A DNA stretch of 23,013 bases. It comes from a virus. Below the pieces are notes generated by a model, which was given only the letters and a program-made list of their open reading frames with translations, was not told where the DNA came from and ran no database searches. The stretch covers positions 1 to 23,013 of IMG/VR virus record IMGVR_UViG_3300009332_000028; one strand, given 5' to 3'. Below, piece by piece: positions 7,786-15,491 of this stretch. Each line of letters starts with the position of its first letter. Within the stretch, counting starts at the first letter, position 1. Made by a program: the position numbers and the translations under genes.

Positions 7786-10700
7786 ATGGCAGAACAAAAC
7801 AATAACTTATTCAATAGACTAAAACGATTATTCGGAAGTAGCGTAGTTATCAGAAAAACTCGCGATAATCAATTAGTAGTAAAAGATGTTGATTTTACTC
7901 AAATGGGACTAACTACTAATTTCATTGATAGGTATACGAGAGTTTCCTCAGGAGCAGGATGGGGAAGAAAATACTCAGCTCAGCAAAACGCAAAGAATTC
8001 ATATGAAATAGCGAGGAATGAATTATTTAGAGATTTTGAGCAAATGGATTCAGATCCTATTCTCTCTTCAGCACTTGATATCTACTCAGATGAGAGTAAT
8101 ATTACAAACGTTGAGGGATCAGTCCTTTCGATTAAGACAGATAATGCTAAATTACATAGGATTTTACATAATTTATTTTTTGATATTCTTAATATCGAAT
8201 TCAATTTATGGTCTTGGCTTAGAAATTTAACAAAATACGGAGATTTTTTCTTATTATTAGACATCGCTGATAAATATGGTATCCTTAGTGTTAAACCATT
8301 ATCACCATATGATGTTATACGATTAGAAGATCATGATCCTTCAGACCCAAAATTAGTTCAATATGAAATAGCAGGAGCATCTGATCGAAATATAACTCCA
8401 CAGGGCGAGAAAAAACTATATGAAAATTATGAAATAGCTCATTTTAGATTATTATCCGATTCTAATTTTCTTCCTTATGGTAAGAGCATGTTAGAAGGAG
8501 CCAGAAAAGTATGGAAACAACTAACACTTATGGAAGATGCTATGCTTATACATCGTATCATGAGAGCTCCAGAAAAAAGAATATTCAAAATCGATATTGG
8601 GAATATTCCACCAAATGAAGTTGATAATTACATGCAAAAAATTATTAATAGGATGAAAAAAATTCCTGTTATTGATCAAACAACAGGAGAATTCAATTTA
8701 CGATATAATGTTGAGCCAATTGCGTGGTATTCTAAAATTCCGCTAGTAGACGGGAGAACTATTACTATTAAGGATCTAGCTAAAGAGCATGAACAAGGTA
8801 AGAAAAATTATGTATATTCAGTTGATCGAGATAATAATAACTCTATTAGAGCGGGAGAGGTAGTTTGGTGTGGATTAACAAAAAAGAATGCGAATATTGT
8901 AAGAGTTACAATAAATGATAATAGTTATGTGGATTTTGAGCCCGAGCATCCTATAATGCTCAGTGACGGTGAATATATATTAGCGAAAAATATTCAACCA
9001 GGAGATTCACTAATGCCATTCTATACAAATATTAGTAGCGAAAAGAATATTGGGGGATATGAAAAAGTCTTTAACCCGGAAACAAATTCTTATAATTTTA
9101 CTCACCGTGTTGTAGCGAATCAGTATAATATTGATAATTATATTAATACATCAAATGTTATTCATCACTCTGATTTTAATAAATTAAATAACATACCTGA
9201 AAATCTAACCTGTACAATGACTTTTGAAGAGTATATACGATATCATGGTAATAACGCCTCTGAAATGTGGAACTCAGAGACTGAAAGTGAACGAGTGAGA
9301 ATAAATCACTCAGTTAAGAGTGTCGAATTCTTAACAGAGAGGTGTGATGTTTATTGTATGGAGGTTAAGGATTTTCATAATTTCGCTATTGATTCTCATG
9401 GAGGTGTGACTAGAGATGGCTTTTTTGTAAAAAATTCAGTGTTAGAAGATTACTATATGCCAGTTCGAGGAGGTGATAGCGGAACTGAGATTGATACTCT
9501 ACCTGGGCTATCAAATGATAATGCAATTGATGATATTGAATATTTAAGAAATAAAATGATGGCGGCGCTTAAAATTCCAAAGGCGTTTTTAGGATACGAA
9601 GAGGGGCTATCTGGCGGAAAATGCCTTCACCCGGATACAAAAATACCACTATTAGATGGAAAAACAAAAACTATTAAAGAAATATCGGATGAATTTGCCA
9701 CAAATAGCGATCCAGATTGGTGGGTATACTCATATGATGTAAAAACAGATAGTATTATCCCAGCGAAAATTAAAATGGCAGAGCAGACTCGTAAAGACGC
9801 CCAATTGGTTCGGGTATATCTTGATAATGATACCCATATAGATTGCACTCCGGATCATAATTTTGTTCTAAAGGGTGGAGATGAAAAACAAGCTCAACAG
9901 CTGGCCTGTGGGGATAGTCTACAAGCGGTTTATCGCCAAAATAAAAAAATAGCTAATAATAGTAATGAATATGAACAAATATATCAACCAAATAACCATA
10001 AAGTTGTTAGAGTTGAATGGTTAAACGAAAGAGTTGATACATATAACATGGAAGTGGATAACGAGAATCATAACTATCTTCTAAGTACAGGTATCATTAT
10101 AAAAAACAGCACGCTTGCAGCAGAAGATGTTCGCTTTGCTAGGACAATTGAGCGTTTACAGAAAATTGTTGTGGCTGAACTCGAAAAGATCGCAATTATT
10201 CATTTATATACTCAGGGATTCAGCGGTGTGGAATTATTGAATTTTGATCTTCGATTAACAAATCCATCAATGATACATGAGCAAGAGAAACTTGAATTGT
10301 TAAATCAGCAAGTTGATATCGCACAGAGTGCAATAGAAAATAAGCTATTTTCACAGAATTGGATATATGAAAATATATTCGACCTAAATGAACATCAGAA
10401 GAAAAAACTGATGAGTGAGATAGCTGCAGATTCAAAACAGAAATTCAGGCATACACAAATTGAAGATGAGGGTAATGATCCTTTTGAAACTGGAGAAAAA
10501 GTCGATGACGATGATGAGAATGGAGCATCATCACTGAAGGGTGATTGGGGAGGATCAGAGAAAGATCCACAATATTCACATCATGATTTTGGAAACGCTA
10601 CATCGAAGGATAGGAAAGATGCTACAAAATATGAGCGTGAACACTTTGGAAAACGAGAATTTAAAGGTGGTAGTCCATTATATCTAGGAAAAGGATCAAC

Positions 10701-10812
10701 TATTGTAAAGTCAGAAGGATTGTTAGATCAGCTAAAGAAAAAATTCAAAAATCAAGAAAAGAAAAGCGGACTTTTAAGCGAAGATTTACTTTTTGTTGAA
10801 GAGGAGGCATAA
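7786..10812 (+). CDS. 20: Portal protein (T4 gp20 family) interrupted by two inteins
   Basis: 1008 codons. About 400 belong to two in-frame protein-splicing elements, leaving an extein of about 608 residues, a normal length for divergent T4-like portals. The portal forms the dodecameric ring at the special head vertex through which DNA is packaged and leaves, and it nucleates head assembly. Extein landmarks shared with T4 gp20 are LEDAM-like HRIMRAPEKRIFKIDIGN, LEDYYMPVRGG, GTEIDTLPG and the later TLAAEDVRFARTIERLQ. A charged C-terminal tail with SSLKGDWGGSEKDPQYSHHDFG follows. GAGGT sits upstream of the ATG at 7786. Both inteins sit in conserved segments of the portal, so splicing must work for head assembly to proceed. 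In-frame reading is intact throughout. Confidence 0.95.
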   Translation: MAEQNNNLFNRLKRLFGSSVVIRKTRDNQLVVKDVDFTQMGLTTNFIDRYTRVSSGAGWGRKYSAQQNAKNSYEIARNELFRDFEQMDSDPILSSALDIYSDESNITNVEGSVLSIKTDNAKLHRILHNLFFDILNIEFNLWSWLRNLTKYGDFFLLLDIADKYGILSVKPLSPYDVIRLEDHDPSDPKLVQYEIAGASDRNITPQGEKKLYENYEIAHFRLLSDSNFLPYGKSMLEGARKVWKQLTLMEDAMLIHRIMRAPEKRIFKIDIGNIPPNEVDNYMQKIINRMKKIPVIDQTTGEFNLRYNVEPIAWYSKIPLVDGRTITIKDLAKEHEQGKKNYVYSVDRDNNNSIRAGEVVWCGLTKKNANIVRVTINDNSYVDFEPEHPIMLSDGEYILAKNIQPGDSLMPFYTNISSEKNIGGYEKVFNPETNSYNFTHRVVANQYNIDNYINTSNVIHHSDFNKLNNIPENLTCTMTFEEYIRYHGNNASEMWNSETESERVRINHSVKSVEFLTERCDVYCMEVKDFHNFAIDSHGGVTRDGFFVKNSVLEDYYMPVRGGDSGTEIDTLPGLSNDNAIDDIEYLRNKMMAALKIPKAFLGYEEGLSGGKCLHPDTKIPLLDGKTKTIKEISDEFATNSDPDWWVYSYDVKTDSIIPAKIKMAEQTRKDAQLVRVYLDNDTHIDCTPDHNFVLKGGDEKQAQQLACGDSLQAVYRQNKKIANNSNEYEQIYQPNNHKVVRVEWLNERVDTYNMEVDNENHNYLLSTGIIIKNSTLAAEDVRFARTIERLQKIVVAELEKIAIIHLYTQGFSGVELLNFDLRLTNPSMIHEQEKLELLNQQVDIAQSAIENKLFSQNWIYENIFDLNEHQKKKLMSEIAADSKQKFRHTQIEDEGNDPFETGEKVDDDDENGASSLKGDWGGSEKDPQYSHHDFGNATSKDRKDATKYEREHFGKREFKGGSPLYLGKGSTIVKSEGLLDQLKKKFKNQEKKSGLLSEDLLFVEEEA
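8716..9435 (+). mobile_element. Intein 1 in gp20, with HNH homing endonuclease
   Basis: Lies between extein RYN and SVLEDYY of the portal (protein residues about 311-550). The C-side is clear: block F-like DVYCMEVKDFHNFAI, then GGVTRDGFFVKN with Ser as +1 residue. The N-side resembles block A (SKIPLVDGRTITIKDL), but there is no Cys or Ser where residue 1 should be: the candidates are P311 or A313, so the left boundary is uncertain by several codons. Block B reads EPEHPIML, with the usual Thr replaced by Glu. Between the splicing blocks is an HNH_3-type domain, HRVV then HHSDFNKLNNIPENL (H460, H461) then YHGNN. The penultimate residue is Lys, not His. I infer an active or recently active mobile intein with a non-standard first step. 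Confidence 0.85.
9622..10107 (+). mobile_element. Intein 2 in gp20, 162-residue mini-intein
   Basis: Lies between extein GLSGGK and STLAAEDVRF (protein residues 613-774). It begins with Cys1 in CLHPDTKIPLLDG (block A); block B is HIDCTPDHNFVL with the standard Thr-x-x-His. Block F is RVDTYNMEVDNENHNYLL and block G is TGIIIKN followed by Ser+1. It has no room for an endonuclease and none is seen, so it is a mini-intein that cannot home on its own. As in intein 1, the penultimate residue is Lys instead of the usual His. Boundaries are firm on both sides because the flanking extein rejoins to a typical T4-like portal segment. Confidence 0.92.
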
Positions 10813-10840
10813 TAATCATACTAGAAAATATAATTTCATC

Positions 10841-10851
10841 ATATTTATATA
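10841..10851 (+). promoter_or_regulatory. Recurrent intergenic motif ATATTTATATA, copy 3 (putative late promoter)
   Basis: In the 78-base gap between gp20 and the gene at 10891, followed by TGA as in copies 1 and 6. The core ends 40 bases before the ATG, the same spacing as copy 1. Confidence 0.5.
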
Positions 10852-10890
10852 TGAAAAACTATATTTTTGCTGAATTATTGGAGATAACTT

Positions 10891-11748
10891 ATGAGTAACA
10901 AAAAAGTGAAGCATAACAAAATTAGAAATACCGGGCTTCTCTTCGAATTCCTATTAAGACAAGTAACATCAGATGTACTTAATGAATCTGGTAAAAGCTT
11001 TGCTTTAGGTATTATTAAGAAACGATTTAATGAGAAGACAGAACTGGGAAAAGAATGGGCTCTGTATAATTTTTTAGTTAATAAGAAGTTCGATAGTGAC
11101 AAAAAAGCAGAATTTTTCATTTCTGAAGTTATTAAAGCGCGAGAGAAGATAGATATTAAGAGGTTAAAGAGAGAAAAGTTCAATCTCATTAAAGAAATTC
11201 GTAGTAAATATGATTTAGGTAAATTTCTCTCTTCAAAAGTCTCAAATTATATAATTTATGCATCAATATATAAGCTCTTTGAAGAAAAAAATGCATTATC
11301 TCCAGCAGAAAAGACTACATCCTATTTTAATTTGATTGAAAATATAACAACGAAAGAAACTATACAGCTTTCTCAGACTATAGATTCAAAATTACCTGAT
11401 GATGAAGATCTAAGAATGATTTCCTATCGTATTTTACTTGAAAAATTCAATCAAAAATATTCTCATTTAGATTCCAGTCAGAAAAAACTTTTAAGGGCAT
11501 ATATCAATAATATTTCCGGAACAAATTCATTAAAAGAATATTTTGAAGAGCAAGTTCCTAAAGTCAAAAATGAACTCAAAAAATATGGAAAGAAAATTGA
11601 TGACAAAATAACAAAAATTAAGTTAAATGAAGCCGTTAACTCAATTGATAAATTTTGCAATACACACCATTCAAGAGTTACAAAAGACTCGTCAGTAATT
11701 CAGCTGATGAGGTATTATGAATTACTTAAAGAGTTGAAAAAGACATGA
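10891..11748 (+). CDS. Conserved head-cluster protein of unknown function
   Basis: 285 residues, highly charged and largely helical, with no signal peptide, membrane segment or catalytic motif that I can see. The opening HNKIRNTGLLFEFLLRQVTS looks like a conserved block I associate with proteins next to the portal gene in divergent T4-like phages. That memory is not strong enough to name a function. It sits between gp20 and gp21, where T4 has the prohead core genes 67 and 68, so a core or assembly role is possible; but at 285 residues it is longer than those proteins and shows no similarity I can recognise. It is led by an intergenic motif copy and TTGGAGAT upstream of the ATG. Its stop overlaps the next start as ATGA. 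Confidence 0.7.
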   Translation: MSNKKVKHNKIRNTGLLFEFLLRQVTSDVLNESGKSFALGIIKKRFNEKTELGKEWALYNFLVNKKFDSDKKAEFFISEVIKAREKIDIKRLKREKFNLIKEIRSKYDLGKFLSSKVSNYIIYASIYKLFEEKNALSPAEKTTSYFNLIENITTKETIQLSQTIDSKLPDDEDLRMISYRILLEKFNQKYSHLDSSQKKLLRAYINNISGTNSLKEYFEEQVPKVKNELKKYGKKIDDKITKIKLNEAVNSIDKFCNTHHSRVTKDSSVIQLMRYYELLKELKKT

Positions 11749-12059
11749 ACGAAAAAGTAGAATCTCAGTTGAGATCATTTATTCGCGGTGTATTAGACGA
11801 GTATATGAAAGAAAAGGAAGATGACCTTGAAGAAATTACTACAACTGGTGATGTTGATGGATATAGCACACCACATGCCTTTTCGGATGATGAAGAAAAG
11901 AAGAAAAAGAAAATGAAAACGGCTTTAGATGCGGTTGGATATGAATTTGTTAACGAAGAATTAGAGAGCAATGATGTAAAGCTCATAAGAAAACTTATAA
12001 GAGATGAAGTCGCTTCAATTATAAGGGATATCTGGATTAAACGAACAAGTTGGAGGTAA
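11745..12059 (+). CDS. Small acidic/basic head-cluster protein
   Basis: 104 residues, start coupled to the previous stop by ATGA. The middle segment TTTGDVDGYSTPHAFSDD followed by EKKKKKMK and VGYEFVNEEL is a block I have seen in small proteins from the head clusters of divergent T4-like phages, without known function. The N-terminus MNEKVESQLRSFIRGVLDE has the same overall pattern as the head-targeting leaders (amphipathic helix ending near LDE). The C-terminal KLIRKLIRDEVASIIRDI again resembles the leader core. It may itself be an internal head or core protein. The gene ends 4 bases before the first canonical leader gene. Confidence 0.65.
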   Translation: MNEKVESQLRSFIRGVLDEYMKEKEDDLEEITTTGDVDGYSTPHAFSDDEEKKKKKMKTALDAVGYEFVNEELESNDVKLIRKLIRDEVASIIRDIWIKRTSWR

Positions 12060-12063
12060 AATA

Positions 12064-12297
12064 ATGAAACTAACAAAATCAAAACTAAAAGAGATGATAA
12101 GAGAAGAATTACTGAATGAAAGATATATCGACCCAGACGATGCTGGTATAGTAATAGTTAATGCGATAGATGATTTAGAGATAGCTATCACGCGCGCAAA
12201 GAATCCTGAAAAATGGGCTGAAACTTACATCAGAAGTCTCCCGGGCTTTATCGATATGGCTGAACGTATAACTAAAATTTTACAAAAAATGAAATAA
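12064..12297 (+). CDS. Leader-bearing small protein 1 (putative packaged internal-head protein)
   Basis: 77 residues. The first 19, MKLTKSKLKEMIREELLNE, are the canonical form of the leader found on many small genes in this window; it ends in LNE, fitting gp21-type cleavage after (I/L)xE. The remaining 58-residue payload (RYIDPDDAGIVIVNAIDDLE...) is helical and of no recognised family. Strong GGAGG at the end of the upstream gene. It lies just before gp21 and the small beta protein, so leader genes flank the protease on both sides. T4 internal proteins IPI and IPIII carry a comparable 10-residue signal ending IAE. The role is inferred from that analogy. Confidence 0.75.
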   Translation: MKLTKSKLKEMIREELLNERYIDPDDAGIVIVNAIDDLEIAITRAKNPEKWAETYIRSLPGFIDMAERITKILQKMK

Positions 12298-12309
12298 CGG
12301 AGAATAATA

Positions 12310-12663
12310 ATGGGAAGATACCAAGCAGATCCAGATGACAATACAAAGTCATCACCAAAAAGTTTACCAACAAGGGCGTTCCAGCAAGTAACGTCACCAG
12401 CTGCTATGGCGGTTGTAGATAGACCAATATGGGTTTATATTGCAAATGAGGGAGATGGTGATATTTCCTTCGAGTTTGGTTCTGGGAGTGGGTACGTTAC
12501 ATTTTACACAAGGAGTGAGGCACCATCATTAACATTTGATACTGGTTCAACAAGTACCGCCGTATTTGAAGGAAATTTAGAGCGTCGTTTTGAAATTTCA
12601 CCTACATCGTGGAGCGGAAGCGCAGGCTCTGTTGTTAATTTTGTTTATCGAGGGGGAATTTAA
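12310..12663 (+). CDS. Small beta-rich virion-type protein
   Basis: 117 residues, rich in Ser, Gly, Thr and aromatic residues with alternating hydrophobic strands (WVYIANEGDGDISFEFG, VTFYTRSEAPSLTFDTG, RRFEISPTSWSG). No helix-rich region, membrane segment or leader. The composition fits a small beta-sandwich such as a decoration or head-surface protein, but no family is recognised. CGGAG lies 8-9 bases upstream of the ATG. The stop is one base before the gp21 ATG (TAAAATG), so the two are translationally linked. It is the only all-beta small protein in the head cluster and has no targeting leader, suggesting an external rather than an internal position. This is inference. Confidence 0.6.
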   Translation: MGRYQADPDDNTKSSPKSLPTRAFQQVTSPAAMAVVDRPIWVYIANEGDGDISFEFGSGSGYVTFYTRSEAPSLTFDTGSTSTAVFEGNLERRFEISPTSWSGSAGSVVNFVYRGGI

Positions 12664-12664
12664 A

Positions 12665-13276
12665 ATGGATAATCGCAAAATACTAGTAGATTACATTCCA
12701 TTTAATGTAACACCAAAACAAATTAATGAATCGTTATCAAAGAACAATGGAAAATTAGTAGTTTCTGGAGTATTACAACGTGCAGAAGCAAAAAATCAGA
12801 ATGGACGGGTTTATCCCCGTGAAACTTTAATGCGAGAAGCAAAGAAATATTCCGGAGTTCAGATCAAAGAACGTAGAGCATTGGGGGAACTTGATCATCC
12901 TGATTCATCTGTTGTCAATCTTCAAAACGCATCACATAATATTCTTGAAATGCATTGGAGCGGAAATGATTTGGTCGGTACTGTTGAAGTTTTAGGAACT
13001 CCGTCTGGAAATATTTTGAAAGAGCTATTTAAATCTGGGATTAAGCTCGGAATATCGAGTCGGGGATTGGGTTCAGTTAAGGAAATCGCTGAGGATAATA
13101 CAGTTGAAGTTCAGCCCGACTTCGAATTAATTGCCTTCGATTTCGTCAGCAACCCAAGTACACATGGAGCTTTCATGGCACCACTTAAAGAGGGCAAAGA
13201 GCATCAACAGGGCAGGACTTGTGGAAAGTGGTGTAAAGCTGAATCAATTATTAATTCTATTATGCACGGAGAATAA
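12665..13276 (+). CDS. 21: Prohead maturation serine protease (T4 gp21 family)
   Basis: 203 residues from the ATG at 12665; an upstream in-frame ATG at 12590 would overlap the previous gene by 74 bases and lacks a ribosome site, whereas GAGGGGGAAT precedes 12665. The fold markers are NGRVYPRETL, GELDHP with the catalytic His (H78), and GISSRGLGS with the catalytic Ser (S131/S132), followed by FELIAFDFVSNPS. This is the assemblin-like protease that digests the scaffold and trims gp23 and internal proteins inside the prohead. T4 gp21 cuts after (I/L)xE. Matching sites occur at the end of the small-protein leaders here and in gp23 (IKE61). A Cys pair near the C-terminus (CGKWC) is unusual and unexplained. 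Confidence 0.92.
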   Translation: MDNRKILVDYIPFNVTPKQINESLSKNNGKLVVSGVLQRAEAKNQNGRVYPRETLMREAKKYSGVQIKERRALGELDHPDSSVVNLQNASHNILEMHWSGNDLVGTVEVLGTPSGNILKELFKSGIKLGISSRGLGSVKEIAEDNTVEVQPDFELIAFDFVSNPSTHGAFMAPLKEGKEHQQGRTCGKWCKAESIINSIMHGE

Positions 13277-13278
13277 AG

Positions 13279-13722
13279 TTGAAATACAAAAAAATGATGA
13301 AGCAGATGCATAATCTCGACGTAAAGAAAGAAAAGAAAAAGCAAAAAGAGATTACAATTTCATTATTAGAGCAAATACAGAATGAAATTGATTCGTCTCC
13401 AGTAAAAGCTTTAATTAATGACGAGATTGATGAGGCAATGCCAGGACAGGGATTCAGTAGTCCAGAAGCACATGATATTTTGTTAAAAGAAGCATCGCGC
13501 TGGACTTCATATCTTAGAAAAGCTTCACATAAAATTATTAAAGAAATGGTAAATGGAGTTAAAACCGGAAAATATGATCCAATGGATATTGCAAGAACTG
13601 TAAATATAAAATATCTTAGTGTTGGACATGGATATGAGTTTGATTTTATAAAAGAATTGTGGTTAAAAGTAAGAGATAAATTTAGAAAGTATATATCAAA
13701 AGGTAAACTAAGGAGATACTAA
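13279..13722 (+). CDS. Hypothetical helical protein
   Basis: 147 residues from a TTG start, supported by GGAG at 13268-13271 and by following the gp21 stop by two bases; an ATG at 13294 is an alternative. The N-terminal 30 residues are very basic (KKEKKKQKE); the rest is helical, with no membrane segment or known motif. A central IDEAMPGQGFSSPEAHD breaks the helices. Basic character and the position directly after the protease suggest an internal or core head protein, but nothing shows this directly. It is the first gene of the accessory stretch between gp21 and gp22. Confidence 0.6.
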   Translation: MKYKKMMKQMHNLDVKKEKKKQKEITISLLEQIQNEIDSSPVKALINDEIDEAMPGQGFSSPEAHDILLKEASRWTSYLRKASHKIIKEMVNGVKTGKYDPMDIARTVNIKYLSVGHGYEFDFIKELWLKVRDKFRKYISKGKLRRY

Positions 13723-13723
13723 A

Positions 13724-14098
13724 ATGGCGAATAAAACGAGAGTGACAAATAAAGAAATTCTTGAAGCCTTGACTGAAATTGAGAAAAGGACACCGAATGG
13801 TGAATTATTATTGATTAAGAATGCTATCGAAAATTTACAAGAAGGTCAAGACGACCTAAAAGATGATTTACGGATTATTAAGAAACAGCTACTCGATCCC
13901 GATAAAGGCGTTATTGTTCGAGTAAATAAGAATACCGAAGATAGGCGATATTGGGAAAATAGAAAAGCAGAAATTGAAGACGCTTTCGATAACATGAAAT
14001 CGTTGTTGATGTGGAAGGGCGGCGTTAATAAAGCATTATGGATTGTATATACTGTTTTGATAGGCGCCGTAATAAGATATATTATATTAACAGTATAG
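13724..14098 (+). CDS. Tail-anchored coiled-coil membrane protein
   Basis: 124 residues. A charged helical, probably coiled-coil region (about 10-95) with the segment LLDPDKGVIVRVNKNTED, then one hydrophobic segment at the C-terminus (ALWIVYTVLIGAVIRYIILTV, about 103-123). The order coiled coil then C-terminal anchor is that of XhlA-type and related phage membrane proteins, which are sometimes linked to lysis, but I do not see enough to assign that family. GGAG sits 8-9 bases before the ATG, one base after the previous stop. It is one of several single-pass membrane proteins in this accessory stretch. Confidence 0.65.
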   Translation: MANKTRVTNKEILEALTEIEKRTPNGELLLIKNAIENLQEGQDDLKDDLRIIKKQLLDPDKGVIVRVNKNTEDRRYWENRKAEIEDAFDNMKSLLMWKGGVNKALWIVYTVLIGAVIRYIILTV

Positions 14099-14108
14099 GA
14101 GAAACAAA

Positions 14109-14333
14109 ATGAAACTAACAAAAACAAAACTCAAAGAGATGATTCGAGAAGAATTGTTGAATGAATATGATGACCGTAATCTAAAAAAAGAATTAGATAA
14201 TGCAAAAAAAAGAATTCAGGTTGCCTTGAATAAAGCAGAATTCAGTATTGAGCCAGAGAAAACTTATACAGAATTAGGTAAATTGGTAGATTGGATTAAG
14301 CGAACATTGAATAAATTAGAGAAACAATTATAA
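14109..14333 (+). CDS. Leader-bearing small protein 2
   Basis: 74 residues. Residues 1-19 are MKLTKTKLKEMIREELLNE, differing from the 12064 copy by a single residue (S6 to T), yet the payloads after LNE are unrelated by eye. This payload (55 residues, NLKKELDNAKKRIQ... to the end) is a lysine/glutamate-rich helix pair, perhaps a coiled coil. GGAG 8 bases upstream. Sharing a near-identical leader with different bodies is the core evidence for a modular targeting signal. Function beyond that is unknown. Confidence 0.75.
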   Translation: MKLTKTKLKEMIREELLNEYDDRNLKKELDNAKKRIQVALNKAEFSIEPEKTYTELGKLVDWIKRTLNKLEKQL

Positions 14334-14365
14334 TCAAAACTCAAAGATTAATTAGGAGAAAGGCA

Positions 14366-14893
14366 ATGACAACAAAACTAAAAGAACTACTTTATGAAGT
14401 ATTTGAAGATGAACAACCAAAAATCAATAAACGTGAAGTTATTGAAGGTGTATCTCAATATAGTATTGTAGGAAAGAAACTATATTCAGAGCATTCAATT
14501 CTTGAAATAGCAGAACAGTTGGTTAAAATTGCAGAATCAGCTCATTCTCATATTTTGTCTGAAACAGATGGTTGGTTTGATAAGGTTTCCGTTAACCGTA
14601 ACATGAAATCTTTATCAGGAATCGTTAAAGAGTTTAAGAAAACAGCTACTGAAGCTCATTCTGTAAATCAACGGCTTCAAGCTTTGTACGAAGATGCTGG
14701 ACATATTTTAAATCGCTACTATGAAATTAACGAAGAATCTGGAGATAAGGAAGAATATCAAGCGTTCTTTAGAAAAGCGTGCGAGAAATTTGGAATTGAT
14801 CCGGGAGATATTGATAATGTTGACGATGAAAAGAAAAAAGAACTGTTTAACTATGTAGACAAAAACTGGCAAGCGGACAAAGAAACCGATTAA
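14366..14893 (+). CDS. Head-cluster protein with leader-like N-terminus
   Basis: 175 residues. The N-terminus MTTKLKELLYEVFEDE is a divergent form of the targeting leader (basic start, LKELL, acidic end), with candidate cleavage points less clear than in the canonical copies. The body is helical and includes VNRNMKSLSGIVKEFKKTAT and HSVNQRLQALYEDAGHIL, which look conserved rather than random. I believe I have seen similar blocks in head clusters of other divergent T4-like phages, with no known function. Strong AGGAG upstream. The C-terminal 40 residues are acidic. Possibly a prohead core protein. Confidence 0.65.
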   Translation: MTTKLKELLYEVFEDEQPKINKREVIEGVSQYSIVGKKLYSEHSILEIAEQLVKIAESAHSHILSETDGWFDKVSVNRNMKSLSGIVKEFKKTATEAHSVNQRLQALYEDAGHILNRYYEINEESGDKEEYQAFFRKACEKFGIDPGDIDNVDDEKKKELFNYVDKNWQADKETD

Positions 14894-14905
14894 GGAGCAA
14901 ACGAA

Positions 14906-15211
14906 ATGAAAATAACAAAATCAAAGCTAAAAGAAATAATTCGAGAAGTTATTGACGAAGCACTTGACCCAGTTGATACAGATGAAGTTGAACCAGAAGA
15001 TGACTTTGAAGATAGAGAAGATAAAGACATCGATAATGACGGTGATACTGATGATAGTGATGAATATATTCATAAGAAAAGAAAAGCTATCACAAAGGCA
15101 GTCAAATCAACAAAAGAATCTATGGATAGACGACCAAAGAAACGATTGAAAGACATTGGTAATGTTGTGAATGGTATTCCTTCACTTGGGGATATGATTA
15201 AGAATAAATAA
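14906..15211 (+). CDS. Leader-bearing acidic protein with EF-hand-like loop
   Basis: 101 residues. The leader MKITKSKLKEIIREVIDE ends in IDE and is followed by an Asp/Glu-rich segment. At about residues 40-52 is DIDNDGDTDDSDEY, the D-x-D-x-D-G pattern of EF-hand and dockerin calcium loops, then a basic helix (KKRKAITKAVKST). An acidic segment with this loop followed by a basic helix recurs in small head proteins of T4-like phages as far as I recall. It could bind divalent ions in the prohead or simply be an acidic spacer. GGAG upstream; 12 bases after the previous stop. Confidence 0.72.
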   Translation: MKITKSKLKEIIREVIDEALDPVDTDEVEPEDDFEDREDKDIDNDGDTDDSDEYIHKKRKAITKAVKSTKESMDRRPKKRLKDIGNVVNGIPSLGDMIKNK

Positions 15212-15229
15212 ACTGAGGAGTTTACGAAA

Positions 15230-15490
15230 ATGAAACTAACAAAAAGTAAATTAAAAGAGATTATAAGAGAAGAATTGTTGAATGAGGCAGAGTTAGATGA
15301 TGTAGTATATGATTTCTTACAAGAAATTGGTCCAAATTTTAATAAATGTCGAAAAGCCAATATGAAAGTTTTCAAAGAGTATTCAAAAAAACATAAGGGA
15401 TTTGAGAAATATTTAAAATCGCAAGCAATGCAGAACTCAGATGAATATATATGGGACTTGATGACAGGTAAAGTAGGATTGTCAATGTAG
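15230..15490 (+). CDS. Leader-bearing small protein 4
   Basis: 86 residues. Leader MKLTKSKLKEIIREELLNE, then a 67-residue payload starting AELDDVVYDFLQ. The payload is helical and basic toward the C-terminus (KEYSKKHKGFEKYLKS), with one cysteine and no known family. GAGGAG upstream. It is the last gene before the 29-residue membrane peptide and the actin-like gene; only one base separates its stop from the next ATG. Confidence 0.75.
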   Translation: MKLTKSKLKEIIREELLNEAELDDVVYDFLQEIGPNFNKCRKANMKVFKEYSKKHKGFEKYLKSQAMQNSDEYIWDLMTGKVGLSM

Positions 15491-15491
15491 C

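Noticed and set aside
7786-10812. Group I intron or gene fusion in gp20 instead of inteins
   Set aside because: The frame is open throughout, and the inserts carry splicing blocks A, B, F and G ending in Asn followed by Ser.
12590-12664. Upstream ATG at 12590 as start of gp21
   Set aside because: It would overlap the previous gene by 74 bases with no ribosome site; 12665 has a strong one.
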